NCBI RefSeq assembly: GCF_030439915.1
Contig: NZ_JAQFJG010000005.1
Location: forward strand, 1 to 64,000
DNA from: Streptococcus sp. SPS1
GTDB lineage: Bacteria; Bacillota; Bacilli; Lactobacillales; Streptococcaceae
Length of the DNA: 64,000 bases
Direction of reading: 5' to 3'
Both the position numbers and the translations under genes were made by a program. Position 1 is the first letter of the stretch; each line of letters starts with the position of its first letter. Below, one piece after another: positions 56,708-64,000 of this stretch. The notes beneath the pieces were generated by a model, which saw only the letters and a program-made list of their open reading frames with translations, made no database searches and was not told the origin of the DNA.

Positions 56708-57604
56708 TAGTTAATTGAAACAAGAACAGGACAAAAGAGCCTCGAAAAAGGTATTGCAACTTGGTAATACTTTTTTGAGGTGCTTTTTGATATGAGGCCA
56801 TGTTTTCTCAATAGGATTGTACTCAGATGAGTAGGGAGGAAGAGGTAAAAGTTTATGCCCAAATTCTTCACATAAAAGTTCTAGCTTCCTCATTCTATGG
56901 AATCTTGCATTATCCATAATAATAACTGATGGTGTATTTAATGTTGGTAAGAGAAACTTCTGAAACCATACTTCAAAAAAGTCGCTCGTCATCGTCTCTT
57001 CGTAAGTCATTGGAGCGATTAACTCACCATTTGTTAGCCCTGCAACCAAAGAAATCCTCTGATATCTTCTTCCAGATACTTTACCTCTTATTATCTGACC
57101 TTTTAAAGAGCGACCATACTCTCGATAAAAATAAGTATCGAATCCTGTTTCATCAATATAAACAGGTGCTAAGTGCTTTAAACTATTAAAATTCTTAAGA
57201 AATAAGGCTACTTTTTCTGGGTCTTGTTCATAGTAGGTGTGGTTCTTTTTTTTCGAGTGTAGCCCATAGCTTTGAGAGCATAGTGAATAGTAGTTGGATG
57301 ACAGCCAAATTCAGAAGCTATTTCAGTCAAATAAGCGTCTGGATTGTCAGTAAGATAGTTTTTAAGTCTATCTCTATCAACCTTTCTTGGTTTTGTTCCT
57401 TTTACTTGATGGTTTAGCTCTCCTGTTTTCTCTTTTAGCTTTAACCAGCCATAAATGGTATTACGTGAGATTTGGAAAAGGTGTGATGCTTCTGTTATAC
57501 TACCTGTTCGCTCATAATAAGAGAGAACTTTTTTACGAAAATCTATTGAATATGCCATAAGAATATTATACCACATTGTGTACTATTTTTGGTTCATTTT
57601 ACTA
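56708..57604 (-). mobile_element. IS630-Spn1-type insertion sequence
   Basis: About 0.9 kb with imperfect terminal inverted repeats (TAGTTAATTGAAACAAGAAC on the left, TAGTAAAATGAACCAAAAAT as complement on the right) and a TA on each side (56706-56707, 57605-57606), the target duplication of IS630/Tc1-type elements. Two frames joined by a -1 shift encode the transposase. It appears structurally complete. Confidence 0.88.
56711..57558 (-). CDS. IS630-type transposase, made by -1 frameshift
   Basis: The first frame (57558-57208) starts MAYSIDFRKKVLSYYERTGS and carries the helix-turn-helix DNA-binding domains. The second frame (to 56711) carries the DDE catalytic core: Asp in VYIDETGFDTYF, Asp in IIMDNARFHR and Glu in YNPIEKTWPHIK. 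They meet at a run of eight A on the minus strand (57253-57246), where a -1 slip joins YTRKK to NHTYYEQDPEKV. Family elements use such slippage, so I treat this as programmed and not as a mutation. The stop lies 3 bp inside the element end. Confidence 0.85.
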
Positions 57605-57784
57605 TAATGAGAATCACAACAGGCTCATTCGTAGATGGTTACCTAAAGGAACTAAGAAAACGACTCCCAAAGAAGTCGCATTCATCGAAAAGCGGATTAA
57701 TAACTATCCTAAAAAATGCTTGAACTACAAGTCACCCAAAGAATTTATTCTTCATGGCTAACTTTCGATTGACACACCTAACTT

Positions 57785-58372
57785 TTATTCCTCGCTGGTT
57801 TCAGCATCATCTTCTGAGAACTCGTCATCTTCTTCGTTGAGATCCACGTCTTCACCCAAGTCATCTGGGGCGATTTCGTTGATTTCTGCATCATAAGCTT
57901 CCACTTCATTTTTCTCATCATCTGGATTTTCATCATCGTATGAAAGAGCTGGATCTGCTTCGTATGCATCTTCGTCTTCTGGATCATCTGCATTGTAGTC
58001 AATAGCATCTGAATCGCCATCCATGAAGGCATTGACGCGTTTTTTCTTAGCTTTTGGTGCTACTTCATCATCGTCATTTTCTTCAAGAGCAATGATTTCT
58101 TCGTCGATTTCGTCTACACCATACCATGAACGAAGCCCCCATTTGTTGTCTCCAAGTGAGATGAAGCTACCGTCAAAGTTCAACTCTGTGTAGAACAAAG
58201 GCAAGGCTTCACGGATATCGCTGTTTGATGTTCCAAGGTAATTTTGAATTTCGTTTACAAGATCGCTAAAATGCATCTCATGATCGCGACCACGAAGTTC
58301 CAAGATAGCACGCGCTACCTCAATCATAGATAGTTCACTTTTTTCTTGCCCAGCAAATACTTCTAATTCCAA
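57785..58372 (-). CDS. rpoE: RNA polymerase delta subunit RpoE
   Basis: A 195-residue protein with an N-terminal globular domain (about 1-90; [36 protein letters not shown]) and a highly acidic disordered tail (about 95-195). Delta promotes RNA polymerase recycling and promoter selectivity in Firmicutes. The start is TTG at 58372, with GAGGAG seven bases upstream; the ATG at 58387 lies inside that ribosome-binding site. pyrG, which I would expect next, is replaced by mobile-element sequence. Confidence 0.93.
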   Translation of the reverse strand: MELEVFAGQEKSELSMIEVARAILELRGRDHEMHFSDLVNEIQNYLGTSNSDIREALPLFYTELNFDGSFISLGDNKWGLRSWYGVDEIDEEIIALEENDDDEVAPKAKKKRVNAFMDGDSDAIDYNADDPEDEDAYEADPALSYDDENPDDEKNEVEAYDAEINEIAPDDLGEDVDLNEEDDEFSEDDAETSEE

Positions 58373-58499
58373 AGCGTTTCTCCTCATTTATACTACTATC
58401 GCCAGAGCAAACAGACTCTGACCTCATTTTATCATTTACTCTTTATTTTACGATAATTTTGCAGAATAGTCAAAGGTTAAGGGGGAGAAAGTGGCAGGA

Positions 58500-58979
58500 T
58501 TAGATTAATTTCAATATAAAACTCATTCCTTTTTCTGTTGCTCCATTTTCCACAAATCCAAGCGACTTGAAACACCTCCTAGAAGCATGATTGTAGGTGT
58601 AGATTTCCTTGACTCTCAATTCTTTCCATCCTTTTACTCGAGCCAATTCAATCAAAGCACTCAGAATCTTTTTTCCAAGTCCTCGATGTTGGTAAGCGGA
58701 ATTCCCAATCACAATGGGGAGATTATCCTGAGATAGTGTAACATCCCCAATTGGAAACCATTCTCCCTTCTCCTTGACTTCAATCCAAAAAAGCTCACCA
58801 TGCTGATCCAAATAGGAATACATGGCTTCCAAAGTTTCTTGACTATAAGGTCTCTTCACACCATCTACGAGGTGAACCAAGTTCACATCCTGATACCAAG
58901 CAAAAGCTTTCTCACAATGATTGACCTTATAATAAGGAACAAGACGCAGTGCATTATCTATTTGTAAAATCCGTTTCAT
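58500..58979 (-). CDS. GNAT-family acetyltransferase
   Basis: A 159-residue protein with the acetyl-CoA-binding motif in YQHRGLGKKILSALIELA (Q-x-x-G-x-G) and the later NHASRRCFKSLGFVENG motif. The substrate is unknown. It overlaps the upstream ParB-like gene by 26 bp, so the two are co-translated. Confidence 0.85.
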   Translation of the reverse strand: MKRILQIDNALRLVPYYKVNHCEKAFAWYQDVNLVHLVDGVKRPYSQETLEAMYSYLDQHGELFWIEVKEKGEWFPIGDVTLSQDNLPIVIGNSAYQHRGLGKKILSALIELARVKGWKELRVKEIYTYNHASRRCFKSLGFVENGATEKGMSFILKLI

Positions 58980-59373
58980 CTGCTTTCCTTTTCAATAAGA
59001 GAGTTGCTGCTTGATTAAAACCATCACACCAGTTATACCATTTTACTTCATACTCATCTTGAGGTAAGATATGATTTTTTAAATCCAGAACAGAGTAAAT
59101 CTTTCTTTCCTCGCAAGCTTGCGCATAGAGATGATATAGTTCATCACCACCATCTCTATCCCACTCAGCAGAAATCGTATCCCTACCTGCCAATAAAGCC
59201 TGATAAGCCCTGTGATGCCCGTCTGTAATCAGCAAGTAATCTCCAAAGGCAAGAATACTGATTGGATCGACTTGGATTGCTTCTGCCGACTGGTAAAGTG
59301 TCTGGATGCCTGCTAGTTTCTTTTCTGATAAGTATAGTTGAGTCGGATGGAGAGCTTTTATGTTGACTTTCAT
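58954..59373 (-). CDS. ParB/Srx-like domain protein
   Basis: A 139-residue protein. The core LAFGDYLLITDGHHRAYQAL matches the nucleotide-binding box of ParB/sulfiredoxin-type domains (xDGHHR). It has no partner ParA and no DNA-binding domain, so chromosome partitioning is unlikely. The family is often annotated 'ParB' without functional data. GAGGAG precedes the ATG. Confidence 0.65.
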   Translation of the reverse strand: MKVNIKALHPTQLYLSEKKLAGIQTLYQSAEAIQVDPISILAFGDYLLITDGHHRAYQALLAGRDTISAEWDRDGGDELYHLYAQACEERKIYSVLDLKNHILPQDEYEVKWYNWCDGFNQAATLLLKRKADETDFTNR

Positions 59374-59400
59374 TTCTTTCTCCTCAAGAGAATTTGATAT

Positions 59401-59525
59401 TCACTTCTGCTTGCCTTTAAATCGCCATTGGAAGCGTAGCTTGTCATAGAAGGGAAATTCGATAAACAAGACTCCCAAGCCCACACAGAGACTGGCAAGA
59501 ACGTCTGATGGATAGTGAACTCCCA
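59401..59525. repeat. Duplicated 3' end of pap2 (outer copy)
   Basis: 125 bp nearly identical (122 of 125) to 61960-62084, the last 42 codons and stop of the PAP2 gene. Here it is not attached to a PAP2 5' part: it is the remnant left beyond the inserted regulator/MFS cassette. Homology ends abruptly after TGAACTCCCA. Confidence 0.92.
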
Positions 59526-59555
59526 CCCAAAAAGAGACAGTAGTTCATACTACTA

Positions 59556-60776
59556 TTACTCTATTTTCATTGCTTTCACAATTGCTAAGGCAGTCAATAC
59601 AAAAATAAAAAGTGGAAGCACTGTGATTTTTATGTTTGTAGCACTCGCTAAGGCAACGATGAGCATGCTAAGAATTCCTGGTACAACAACATTGAATACT
59701 CCAAGCACTGACTGGATGGTTCCCATGACTTCTTCTGGAACCATCGAGAATACAAGGTTGAAAATCCGAGGCCCCATCATTCCTACTGCAACTGCGCATA
59801 AGAAGACAACTACCAATAAAAGGAGGAAATGATTGGTCAACCAAGAAAAGAGAATACAGAGATGCATAATTTCTTCAAAGTAGACAATCATTTTTATGGG
59901 AATATTTTTTAGGATACCTCCACTCAAAAAACTTCCCACAATCGTTCCTGAAAAAATAACCACTGACAATGCTGCAATGGATTTCCCAGTGTCAAAGAAG
60001 ATAAATGGATGATGAATCAACATCAAGGTCGTTAAAGGGGTAATAATGCTTAAAATCACTTGGTTCATAGCAGCAATGAATATTAATTTGATGATGGCTG
60101 GAAAACTTGCCAATATCTTCATAGAATAGAGGAAATGCTCTCCAAAAGATTTTGCGGTTAATCCTTTACTAACCTCCATCTGTCCCTCAATATCTCTCAA
60201 AGAAGTACGAATAAACACCACACCCAACAGTGCAAAAAGAAAGGTCAAAGCATTCAAACCCACAAACATCTGAAGACTGATGACCCCAATCAAAACTCCA
60301 CCTGTAAGGTTGCTAAGAATATTAACTACACCAGCAGTTGCCTGTCTAAACCCCATAGCATCTGTCATATCATCTCCTATAATCCTCACATACAAAGGAG
60401 AAATCATAGCACCTGCAAAATAACTCATAGTATCTGATAAAAGATTGATGCCACAAATAAGAAAAACCATCCCCATAGAAAAGTTCTTATCCGTTACAAA
60501 CAGTGTCAATAGAGTATAAAGCAGAAACTTACTTGCCAATATAGCAATATATTTTGCAACACGATTTTTTTGAAAATCGGCAATAACGCCTGTGAACAAC
60601 TGAGAAATCTGCGGCAAAGTCTCCGAAACTGTTATACAAAGAACAGCTAATGAAGCAAATTTATATCCCGATACATAAGAAATAAAGGAAATATAAAACA
60701 GCGTATCACCAAATGACGAAACCCATTGATTAATTAGCAACATCCGGTAATTTTTATTGGTCAGAAAAGTATTCAT
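59556..60776 (-). CDS. MFS transporter of the inserted cassette
   Basis: A 406-residue protein with 12 predicted membrane helices, starting MNTFLTNKNYRMLLINQWVS and GDTLFYISFISYVSGYK. The MFS cytoplasmic loop between helices 2 and 3 reads GVIADFQKNRVAKY. The type resembles MefA/EntS-like drug or small-molecule exporters, but I cannot assign a substrate. AAGGAGG precedes the ATG. A consensus promoter with an inverted repeat over the -10 lies upstream. An open frame without a usual start (ending FELKKEAIQ) runs into its ATG. Confidence 0.85.
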   Translation of the reverse strand: MNTFLTNKNYRMLLINQWVSSFGDTLFYISFISYVSGYKFASLAVLCITVSETLPQISQLFTGVIADFQKNRVAKYIAILASKFLLYTLLTLFVTDKNFSMGMVFLICGINLLSDTMSYFAGAMISPLYVRIIGDDMTDAMGFRQATAGVVNILSNLTGGVLIGVISLQMFVGLNALTFLFALLGVVFIRTSLRDIEGQMEVSKGLTAKSFGEHFLYSMKILASFPAIIKLIFIAAMNQVILSIITPLTTLMLIHHPFIFFDTGKSIAALSVVIFSGTIVGSFLSGGILKNIPIKMIVYFEEIMHLCILFSWLTNHFLLLLVVVFLCAVAVGMMGPRIFNLVFSMVPEEVMGTIQSVLGVFNVVVPGILSMLIVALASATNIKITVLPLFIFVLTALAIVKAMKIE

Positions 60777-60867
60777 TGGATTGCCTCCTTCTTCAGCTCA
60801 AAAGGAAATTGAAATCCTAACAACGCCCAATATATCCCCAAAGCTCCAATACCAAAATCAAAAACTA

Positions 60868-60904
60868 TTGATGATATTCTAATACATCAATTTTGGTTTG
60901 TCAA
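60868..60904 (-). promoter_or_regulatory. Promoter and operator-like inverted repeat of the MFS gene
   Basis: On the minus strand TTGACA (60904-60899) and TAGAAT (60881-60876) are 17 bp apart. TTGATG-N11-CATCAA (60868-60890) is centred on the -10. It is placed as a repressor site, most simply for the neighbouring regulator. Confidence 0.65.
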
Positions 60905-60975
60905 TAATTTTTATGGTGTTTTTTTATTTTTTTTGAAATATGAATTTAAGTTATCTAAAAATACAAATCCTTTTC

Positions 60976-61848
60976 TTAATCTTCACTTTCCAATAATTTC
61001 ATTTCCTTCTCAATTTCTAGCATCATTCTCTGGTTCTCTTCGTGCTTGTAAAGCTGATAAGATACTTGATAAAAACCTAGTATCCTATCCCTTTCAGCAA
61101 AGCTCTCGCTTATATTTCCCAATAAACAATACAAATCTGCTAATCGATAACTACTATTATATCTTTTACAAATAGCTATCGTTTCTGTAATTTCTGCTAT
61201 AGCTTCAGATGTTCGTTCATTCAACCACAAATATCTACAATAGTTATATCGGAATTTAATCATCAATTCTAACTGTTCCAAATGATGAACAGATAGTGAC
61301 TGGAGGTTCTCTTTTAAAAGTTGATAGAGTTCCTGATATGTGTCTTCCTGCCCCATATCAAAATAAAAATTAGCCAAGGTATTTCCCAGTTGTAGATAGT
61401 AAAAATCAGATTTTTTCAGAGATAACAGTATTTTTTCCAGTTTCGCAACTGCCCCTGTTTGATGATTTAAATAACAGAATTGAACTAATGTATCAATCCA
61501 GTCCAAATAAATCTGGTCTTTAGCAGATAGACGAGTACGTTTAGATTTTTCCAGTTCATAGATGTAATGGAGAGATTCATATTCCCTCTCATCCAAAAAT
61601 TTCTTAGATAATTCTTTAAACTTATCAATATTTTCTAAACTAGAAACCTCAGTATCTTCAAAGAAATAATCCATGCTCACCTTCAATCGCTTAGATAGTT
61701 GAAAGAGTAATTCTGACCCAGGTGAATATTTACCTTGCTCCATACGGCTAATCTGCCCTTGCTCACAAATCCCCTCAGCTAATTCTTTTTGAGATAATTT
61801 TAATTCCTTTCTTTTATTTTTTAAGCGTGTCGCTAATAACATACCCAC
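60976..61848 (-). CDS. XRE/TPR regulator (RRNPP-like, PlcR/Rgg group)
   Basis: A 290-residue protein with an N-terminal helix-turn-helix (about 8-62; LKLSQKELAEGICEQGQISR then MEQGKYSPGSELLFQLSKRL) and an all-helical C-terminal region with TPR-like repeats (about 75-285). This architecture is that of RRNPP regulators, which bind short peptides in the TPR groove. No clear pheromone gene is seen next to it. The start is GTG at 61848 with GGAGG 8 bp upstream; an ATG two codons later is possible. It probably controls the MFS gene downstream. Confidence 0.82.
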   Translation of the reverse strand: MGMLLATRLKNKRKELKLSQKELAEGICEQGQISRMEQGKYSPGSELLFQLSKRLKVSMDYFFEDTEVSSLENIDKFKELSKKFLDEREYESLHYIYELEKSKRTRLSAKDQIYLDWIDTLVQFCYLNHQTGAVAKLEKILLSLKKSDFYYLQLGNTLANFYFDMGQEDTYQELYQLLKENLQSLSVHHLEQLELMIKFRYNYCRYLWLNERTSEAIAEITETIAICKRYNSSYRLADLYCLLGNISESFAERDRILGFYQVSYQLYKHEENQRMMLEIEKEMKLLESED

Positions 61849-61877
61849 ACTTTCTTCCTCCTTGCTTTATTTATTAA

Positions 61878-61906
61878 AATATATCAAACACCAAAACATG
61901 TTTCAA
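61878..61906 (-). promoter_or_regulatory. Promoter of the XRE/TPR regulator
   Basis: On the minus strand TTGAAA (61906-61901) and TATATT (61883-61878) are 17 bp apart. The -35 overlaps the palindrome AAACATGTTT (61894-61903), possibly an autoregulatory site. The promoter lies in cassette DNA. Confidence 0.65.
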
Positions 61907-61959
61907 GTATATATTTCATATGGTTCTATTTGTATTTGTACAATTTTTTATCTTTTCCA

Positions 61960-62084
61960 TCACTTCTGCTTGCCTTTAAATCGCCATTGGAAGCGTAGCT
62001 TGTCATAGAAGGGAAATTCGATAAACAAGACTCCCAAGCCCACACAGAGACTGGCAAGGACATCTGATGGATAATGAACTCCCA
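61960..62084. repeat. Duplicated 3' end of pap2 (inner copy, in the intact gene)
   Basis: The partner of 59401-59525. It completes the reading frame of pap2, so the gene remains whole after insertion. The two copies are direct repeats 2.56 kb apart. Confidence 0.92.
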
Positions 62085-62610
62085 GATAAACCCTTGATAC
62101 CAGCACACTGACTAAGTAAAGGCCAAGGACGATTTGTACGATTTTTCTCCAGACCGAATCTTTAATCCGCTGACTAAGAATAACAATCAAAGTCCCTACC
62201 ATCAGCGTCACAGCCAGAGAATGGCCGCTTGGAAAGGAAAATCCCTTCTCCTCAACCAAGTGTAAAATAGCTGGTCGTGGGCGCTGGTAGATATTTTTAA
62301 AGGTCACGATTAAAAGTCCTGCCAAAGCCAGATTTCCCAGCATGAAGAAACTTTCTATCTTCCATCGCTTACGATAAAAGATAAAGGCTACGATGGCAAC
62401 CCAAGTGATAATCACTGGAATATCAATCAAGCGTGTGATGGCTCGGAAAAGAATAGTCAAGTAATCTGGCAAGTCTCCTCGAACGGCAGTCTGAATCGGT
62501 TGGTCAAAATCGACCAGCGCTTCAGGGTAAAATTTGACCATGTAGCCAAGAATAACGAAAAGTAAAAGGGCAAAACTGCCCTTCATTAAAAATGTTTGTT
62601 TATCTCTCAT
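61960..62610 (-). CDS. PAP2-family membrane phosphatase
   Basis: A 216-residue membrane protein with six helices and the three phosphatase motifs: KNIYQRPRP, PSGHS and SRVYLGVHYPSD. Family members dephosphorylate lipid substrates such as undecaprenyl pyrophosphate or phosphatidylglycerophosphate. The start overlaps the ribU stop by 11 bp. The last 42 codons are duplicated downstream of the cassette at 59401-59525. Confidence 0.92.
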   Translation of the reverse strand: MRDKQTFLMKGSFALLLFVILGYMVKFYPEALVDFDQPIQTAVRGDLPDYLTILFRAITRLIDIPVIITWVAIVAFIFYRKRWKIESFFMLGNLALAGLLIVTFKNIYQRPRPAILHLVEEKGFSFPSGHSLAVTLMVGTLIVILSQRIKDSVWRKIVQIVLGLYLVSVLVSRVYLGVHYPSDVLASLCVGLGVLFIEFPFYDKLRFQWRFKGKQK

Positions 62611-63163
62611 AATGTTTTAAGGTTGGTTTCAAGAGAACATACAACAACCAGAATGAAACGGAAAAGATTACACCCTCAATCAAGTTAAAAGGCAACACCA
62701 TAGTCATTAGGTAGTTGGAAAGTCCCAAAATTTTTCCAATATCAAAGTTAGCAAACTTAGCGTACAAAGGAACAGCGTAAACATAGTTGAGAAGCAACAT
62801 AGCCACGGTTAAACCAATAGTTCCAGCTAGAGAACCTAGTAGGAAACGAAGGGTTGTCCGTTCCTTTTTCCAAATCAAAGCAAATACGATGACAAAAACT
62901 CCCAAAGCTACGATATTCATCGGCAAACCAATGTAAGTATTCACTCCTTGGCTGTTAAGAAGCAATTTCAAGAGTGAGCGAAGCAAGAGCACTCCTAGAG
63001 CAGCAGGCAAATCCATGACCACCAGACCCACAAGGACTGGCAAGATACTAAATTCGATCTTGAGGAAAGATGCCGCTGGTAAAAGCGGAAAGTCAAAGTA
63101 CATCAGCACAAATGAGATGGCTGATAGAATTGCAATGGTCGAAAGTCGACGTGTGTTTGTCAT
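62600..63163 (-). CDS. ribU: Riboflavin ECF transporter substrate-binding subunit RibU
   Basis: A 187-residue membrane protein with six helices. The N-terminal LSTIAILSAISFVLMYFDFP and the segment SFLKIEFSILPVLVGLVVMD are RibU signatures. It binds riboflavin and docks with the shared EcfAA'T module. I start it at the ATG at 63163 (MTNTRRLS), which follows GGAGG; the frame is open to 63178. The FMN riboswitch upstream confirms the vitamin. Confidence 0.93.
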   Translation of the reverse strand: MTNTRRLSTIAILSAISFVLMYFDFPLLPAASFLKIEFSILPVLVGLVVMDLPAALGVLLLRSLLKLLLNSQGVNTYIGLPMNIVALGVFVIVFALIWKKERTTLRFLLGSLAGTIGLTVAMLLLNYVYAVPLYAKFANFDIGKILGLSNYLMTMVLPFNLIEGVIFSVSFWLLYVLLKPTLKHYER

Positions 63164-63324
63164 AACAGGTTCCTCCAATTTTCTATAAAATCAGAAGAAG
63201 TTAGAAAGGATTCCTCTATCTATTCTCACTTTTTATATCCCAAATCTTCCCTCTCACTCCATTAAGGAAATTCAAGCAAGCGGTTACAGTTTAGCTATAA
63301 ATCTATCAGAACAGACAAAGCTAT

Positions 63325-63547
63325 TCTTTCGTCTTCTCCCATCCAGACTATACTGTCGGTTGTGGAATCTCACCACATCAGCTTGCGCTCGCGGACTTAT
63401 TTGGCTAAGATATTTTAGATTTATCTAGGCGTCGCAGTCGAAGATGATACTTAAAGTATATCGAGACAAGACAACGACGAGAAAGCTAAAATAGCTAGTC
63501 AAATTTACCGCCGGTCGGGAATCACACCCTGCCCTGAAGACTCTTTT
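63325..63547 (-). promoter_or_regulatory. FMN riboswitch (RFN element) of ribU
   Basis: On the minus strand the conserved blocks appear in order: TCTTCAGGGCAGGGTG, ATTCCCGACCGGCGGTAA, GTCCGCGAGCG, TGGTGAGATTCCA, AACCGACAGTATAGTCTGG and ATGGGAGAAGA. FMN binding would lower ribU expression. The variable arm (about 63413-63510) is unusually long, about 100 nt, and forms its own hairpin. Confidence 0.93.
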
Positions 63548-63556
63548 ATCATAACA

Positions 63557-63592
63557 AAAAACGCTTGCAAGCGCAAGCATTTTGTTCATTTT
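63557..63592 (-). terminator. Terminator of the trmL-type gene
   Basis: On the minus strand ATGCTTGC pairs with GCAAGCGT across GCTT, followed by TTTTTTG. It lies 8 bp after the stop at 63599. Confidence 0.75.
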
Positions 63593-63598
63593 CATTTT

Positions 63599-64000
63599 TT
63601 ATTTCAATTTATCCACTTCATAGGTATGGACAAGCTCAAGACCTGCAAAGTTCTGCTGGCGAAGGGCTTCGTAGACAATCATGCAGACGGTATTAGACAC
63701 ATTGAGACTGCGGACATGTTCATCATTCATGGGAATACGGAGAGCCTTTTCAGGATGTTCTCGCATAAAGTCCTCAGGCAAGCCCTTATCTTCACGTCCA
63801 AAAAGAAAATAATGGTCGTCGTCAGTCGATAAATCCACCTCAGAATACACTTTCTCAGCGAATTTCGAAATCAGATAGAGTTTGCCCTTCATCTGAGACA
63901 TGAAATCTTCCAAACTATCGTAAAAATAAATCTCTAGCTTATCCCAATAATCCAATCCAGCCCGCTTCATCTTGCGGTCATCGATAGGAAAGCCCATAGG
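63599..64000 (-). CDS. trmL: tRNA (cytidine/uridine-34 2'-O)-methyltransferase TrmL, partial
   Basis: The C-terminal 133 residues of a SPOUT methyltransferase; the frame stays open to the window edge, so the start lies outside. The SPOUT knot motifs are [34 protein letters not shown] and [11 protein letters not shown]. TrmL methylates the wobble base of two leucine tRNAs. The upstream motif [18 protein letters not shown] is partly visible at the edge. Confidence 0.92.
   Translation of the reverse strand, partial: PMGFPIDDRKMKRAGLDYWDKLEIYFYDSLEDFMSQMKGKLYLISKFAEKVYSEVDLSTDDDHYFLFGREDKGLPEDFMREHPEKALRIPMNDEHVRSLNVSNTVCMIVYEALRQQNFAGLELVHTYEVDKLK

Larger units (their letters stand above)
56651..57784 (+). 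pseudogene. Internally deleted IS30-family transposase remnant, split by IS630
   Basis: Removing the element at 56708-57604 and one TA joins ATGCAAAACAATTA to TAATGAGAATCAC. The joined frame encodes MQNNYNENHNRLIRRWLPKG and continues to KEFILHG, stop at about 57760. The C-terminal part matches the end of streptococcal IS30-family (IS1239-like) transposases; the N-terminal and catalytic middle are missing. A hairpin CTCTGTG/CACAGAG precedes the ATG. The right end runs to the last bases before rpoE. Confidence 0.7.

Noticed and set aside
56711..57558. IS630 transposase as a frameshifted pseudogene
   Set aside because: The two frames join at an A8 slippery run and all catalytic residues are present, so programmed -1 frameshifting is the better reading.
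58372..58387. ATG at 58387 as the rpoE start
   Set aside because: The ATG overlaps GAGGAG, which is correctly spaced for the TTG at 58372, where the family sequence begins.
59556..60776. MFS gene as the macrolide exporter mef(A/E)
   Set aside because: There is no adjacent msr(D)-type ABC-F gene and no Mega-element context, and the residues I can compare do not give a clear Mef match. The substrate is left open.

Overview
The window is a low-GC streptococcal chromosome segment, almost certainly Streptococcus pneumoniae or a very close relative (S. pseudopneumoniae, S. mitis). The support is a choline-binding surface protein, a BOX repeat, an orphan RitR-type regulator with Asn in place of the phospho-acceptor Asp, MapZ, an IS630-Spn1-type element, and the gene order pbp2x-mraY-clpL-luxS-dexB ... 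aliA-pbp1a-recU that brackets the pneumococcal capsule locus. Statements about reference gene order or intact family sequences come from memory, because nothing could be searched.

Layout. 1-7.6 kb: choline-binding protein, ritR, gnd, mapZ, an rRNA methyltransferase, RNase P RNA, gpsB and a DUF1273 gene, all on the minus strand. 7.7-10.5 kb: recU-pbp1a on plus. 10.6-20.2 kb: the capsule position, between aliA and dexB. It holds no capsule synthesis cluster, only glf and two extra oligopeptide-binding lipoproteins (aliD and aliC types), which is the null-capsule (NCC2-like) arrangement. 20.3-29.4 kb: DUF1846 gene, luxS, clpL, then rsmH-ftsL-pbp2x-mraY. PBP2x carries SAMK and PBP1a carries NTGY at 574-577, both hallmarks of beta-lactam-resistant mosaic alleles. 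29.5-31.7 kb: a small HTH regulator and a cluster of DUF3278-like membrane proteins, ending in a scar made of a glutathione-peroxidase 5' fragment fused to a membrane-protein tail.

31.7-45.9 kb: a hyaluronan-use island with RegR, an intracellular lyase, a mannose-family PTS, unsaturated glucuronyl hydrolase, isomerase, reductase, KDG kinase and KDPG aldolase. Its surface hyaluronate lyase gene (hysA) has two frameshifts and two nonsense codons. The strain probably cannot depolymerise hyaluronan itself but may still import and ferment disaccharides released by others. 45.9-56.4 kb: glutathione peroxidase, a GH31 glycosidase with a DUF624 partner, an LplABC-type ABC importer and a YesM/YesN-type two-component system.

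56.4-57.8 kb: a mobile-element junction in which an IS630-Spn1-type element sits inside an internally deleted IS30-family remnant. It abuts rpoE, which in the reference pneumococcus I recall lying elsewhere. 57.8-64 kb: rpoE, GNAT and ParB-like genes, then a two-gene cassette (MFS transporter plus XRE/TPR peptide-sensor-type regulator) flanked by a 125-bp duplication of the 3' end of the PAP2 phosphatase gene. After that come pap2, ribU with an FMN riboswitch, and a partial trmL-type methyltransferase at the right edge.

The least explained elements are the regulator/MFS cassette with its target-gene duplication, the gpo scar, the DUF3278 cluster, and a 29-codon ORF in the long clpL leader.
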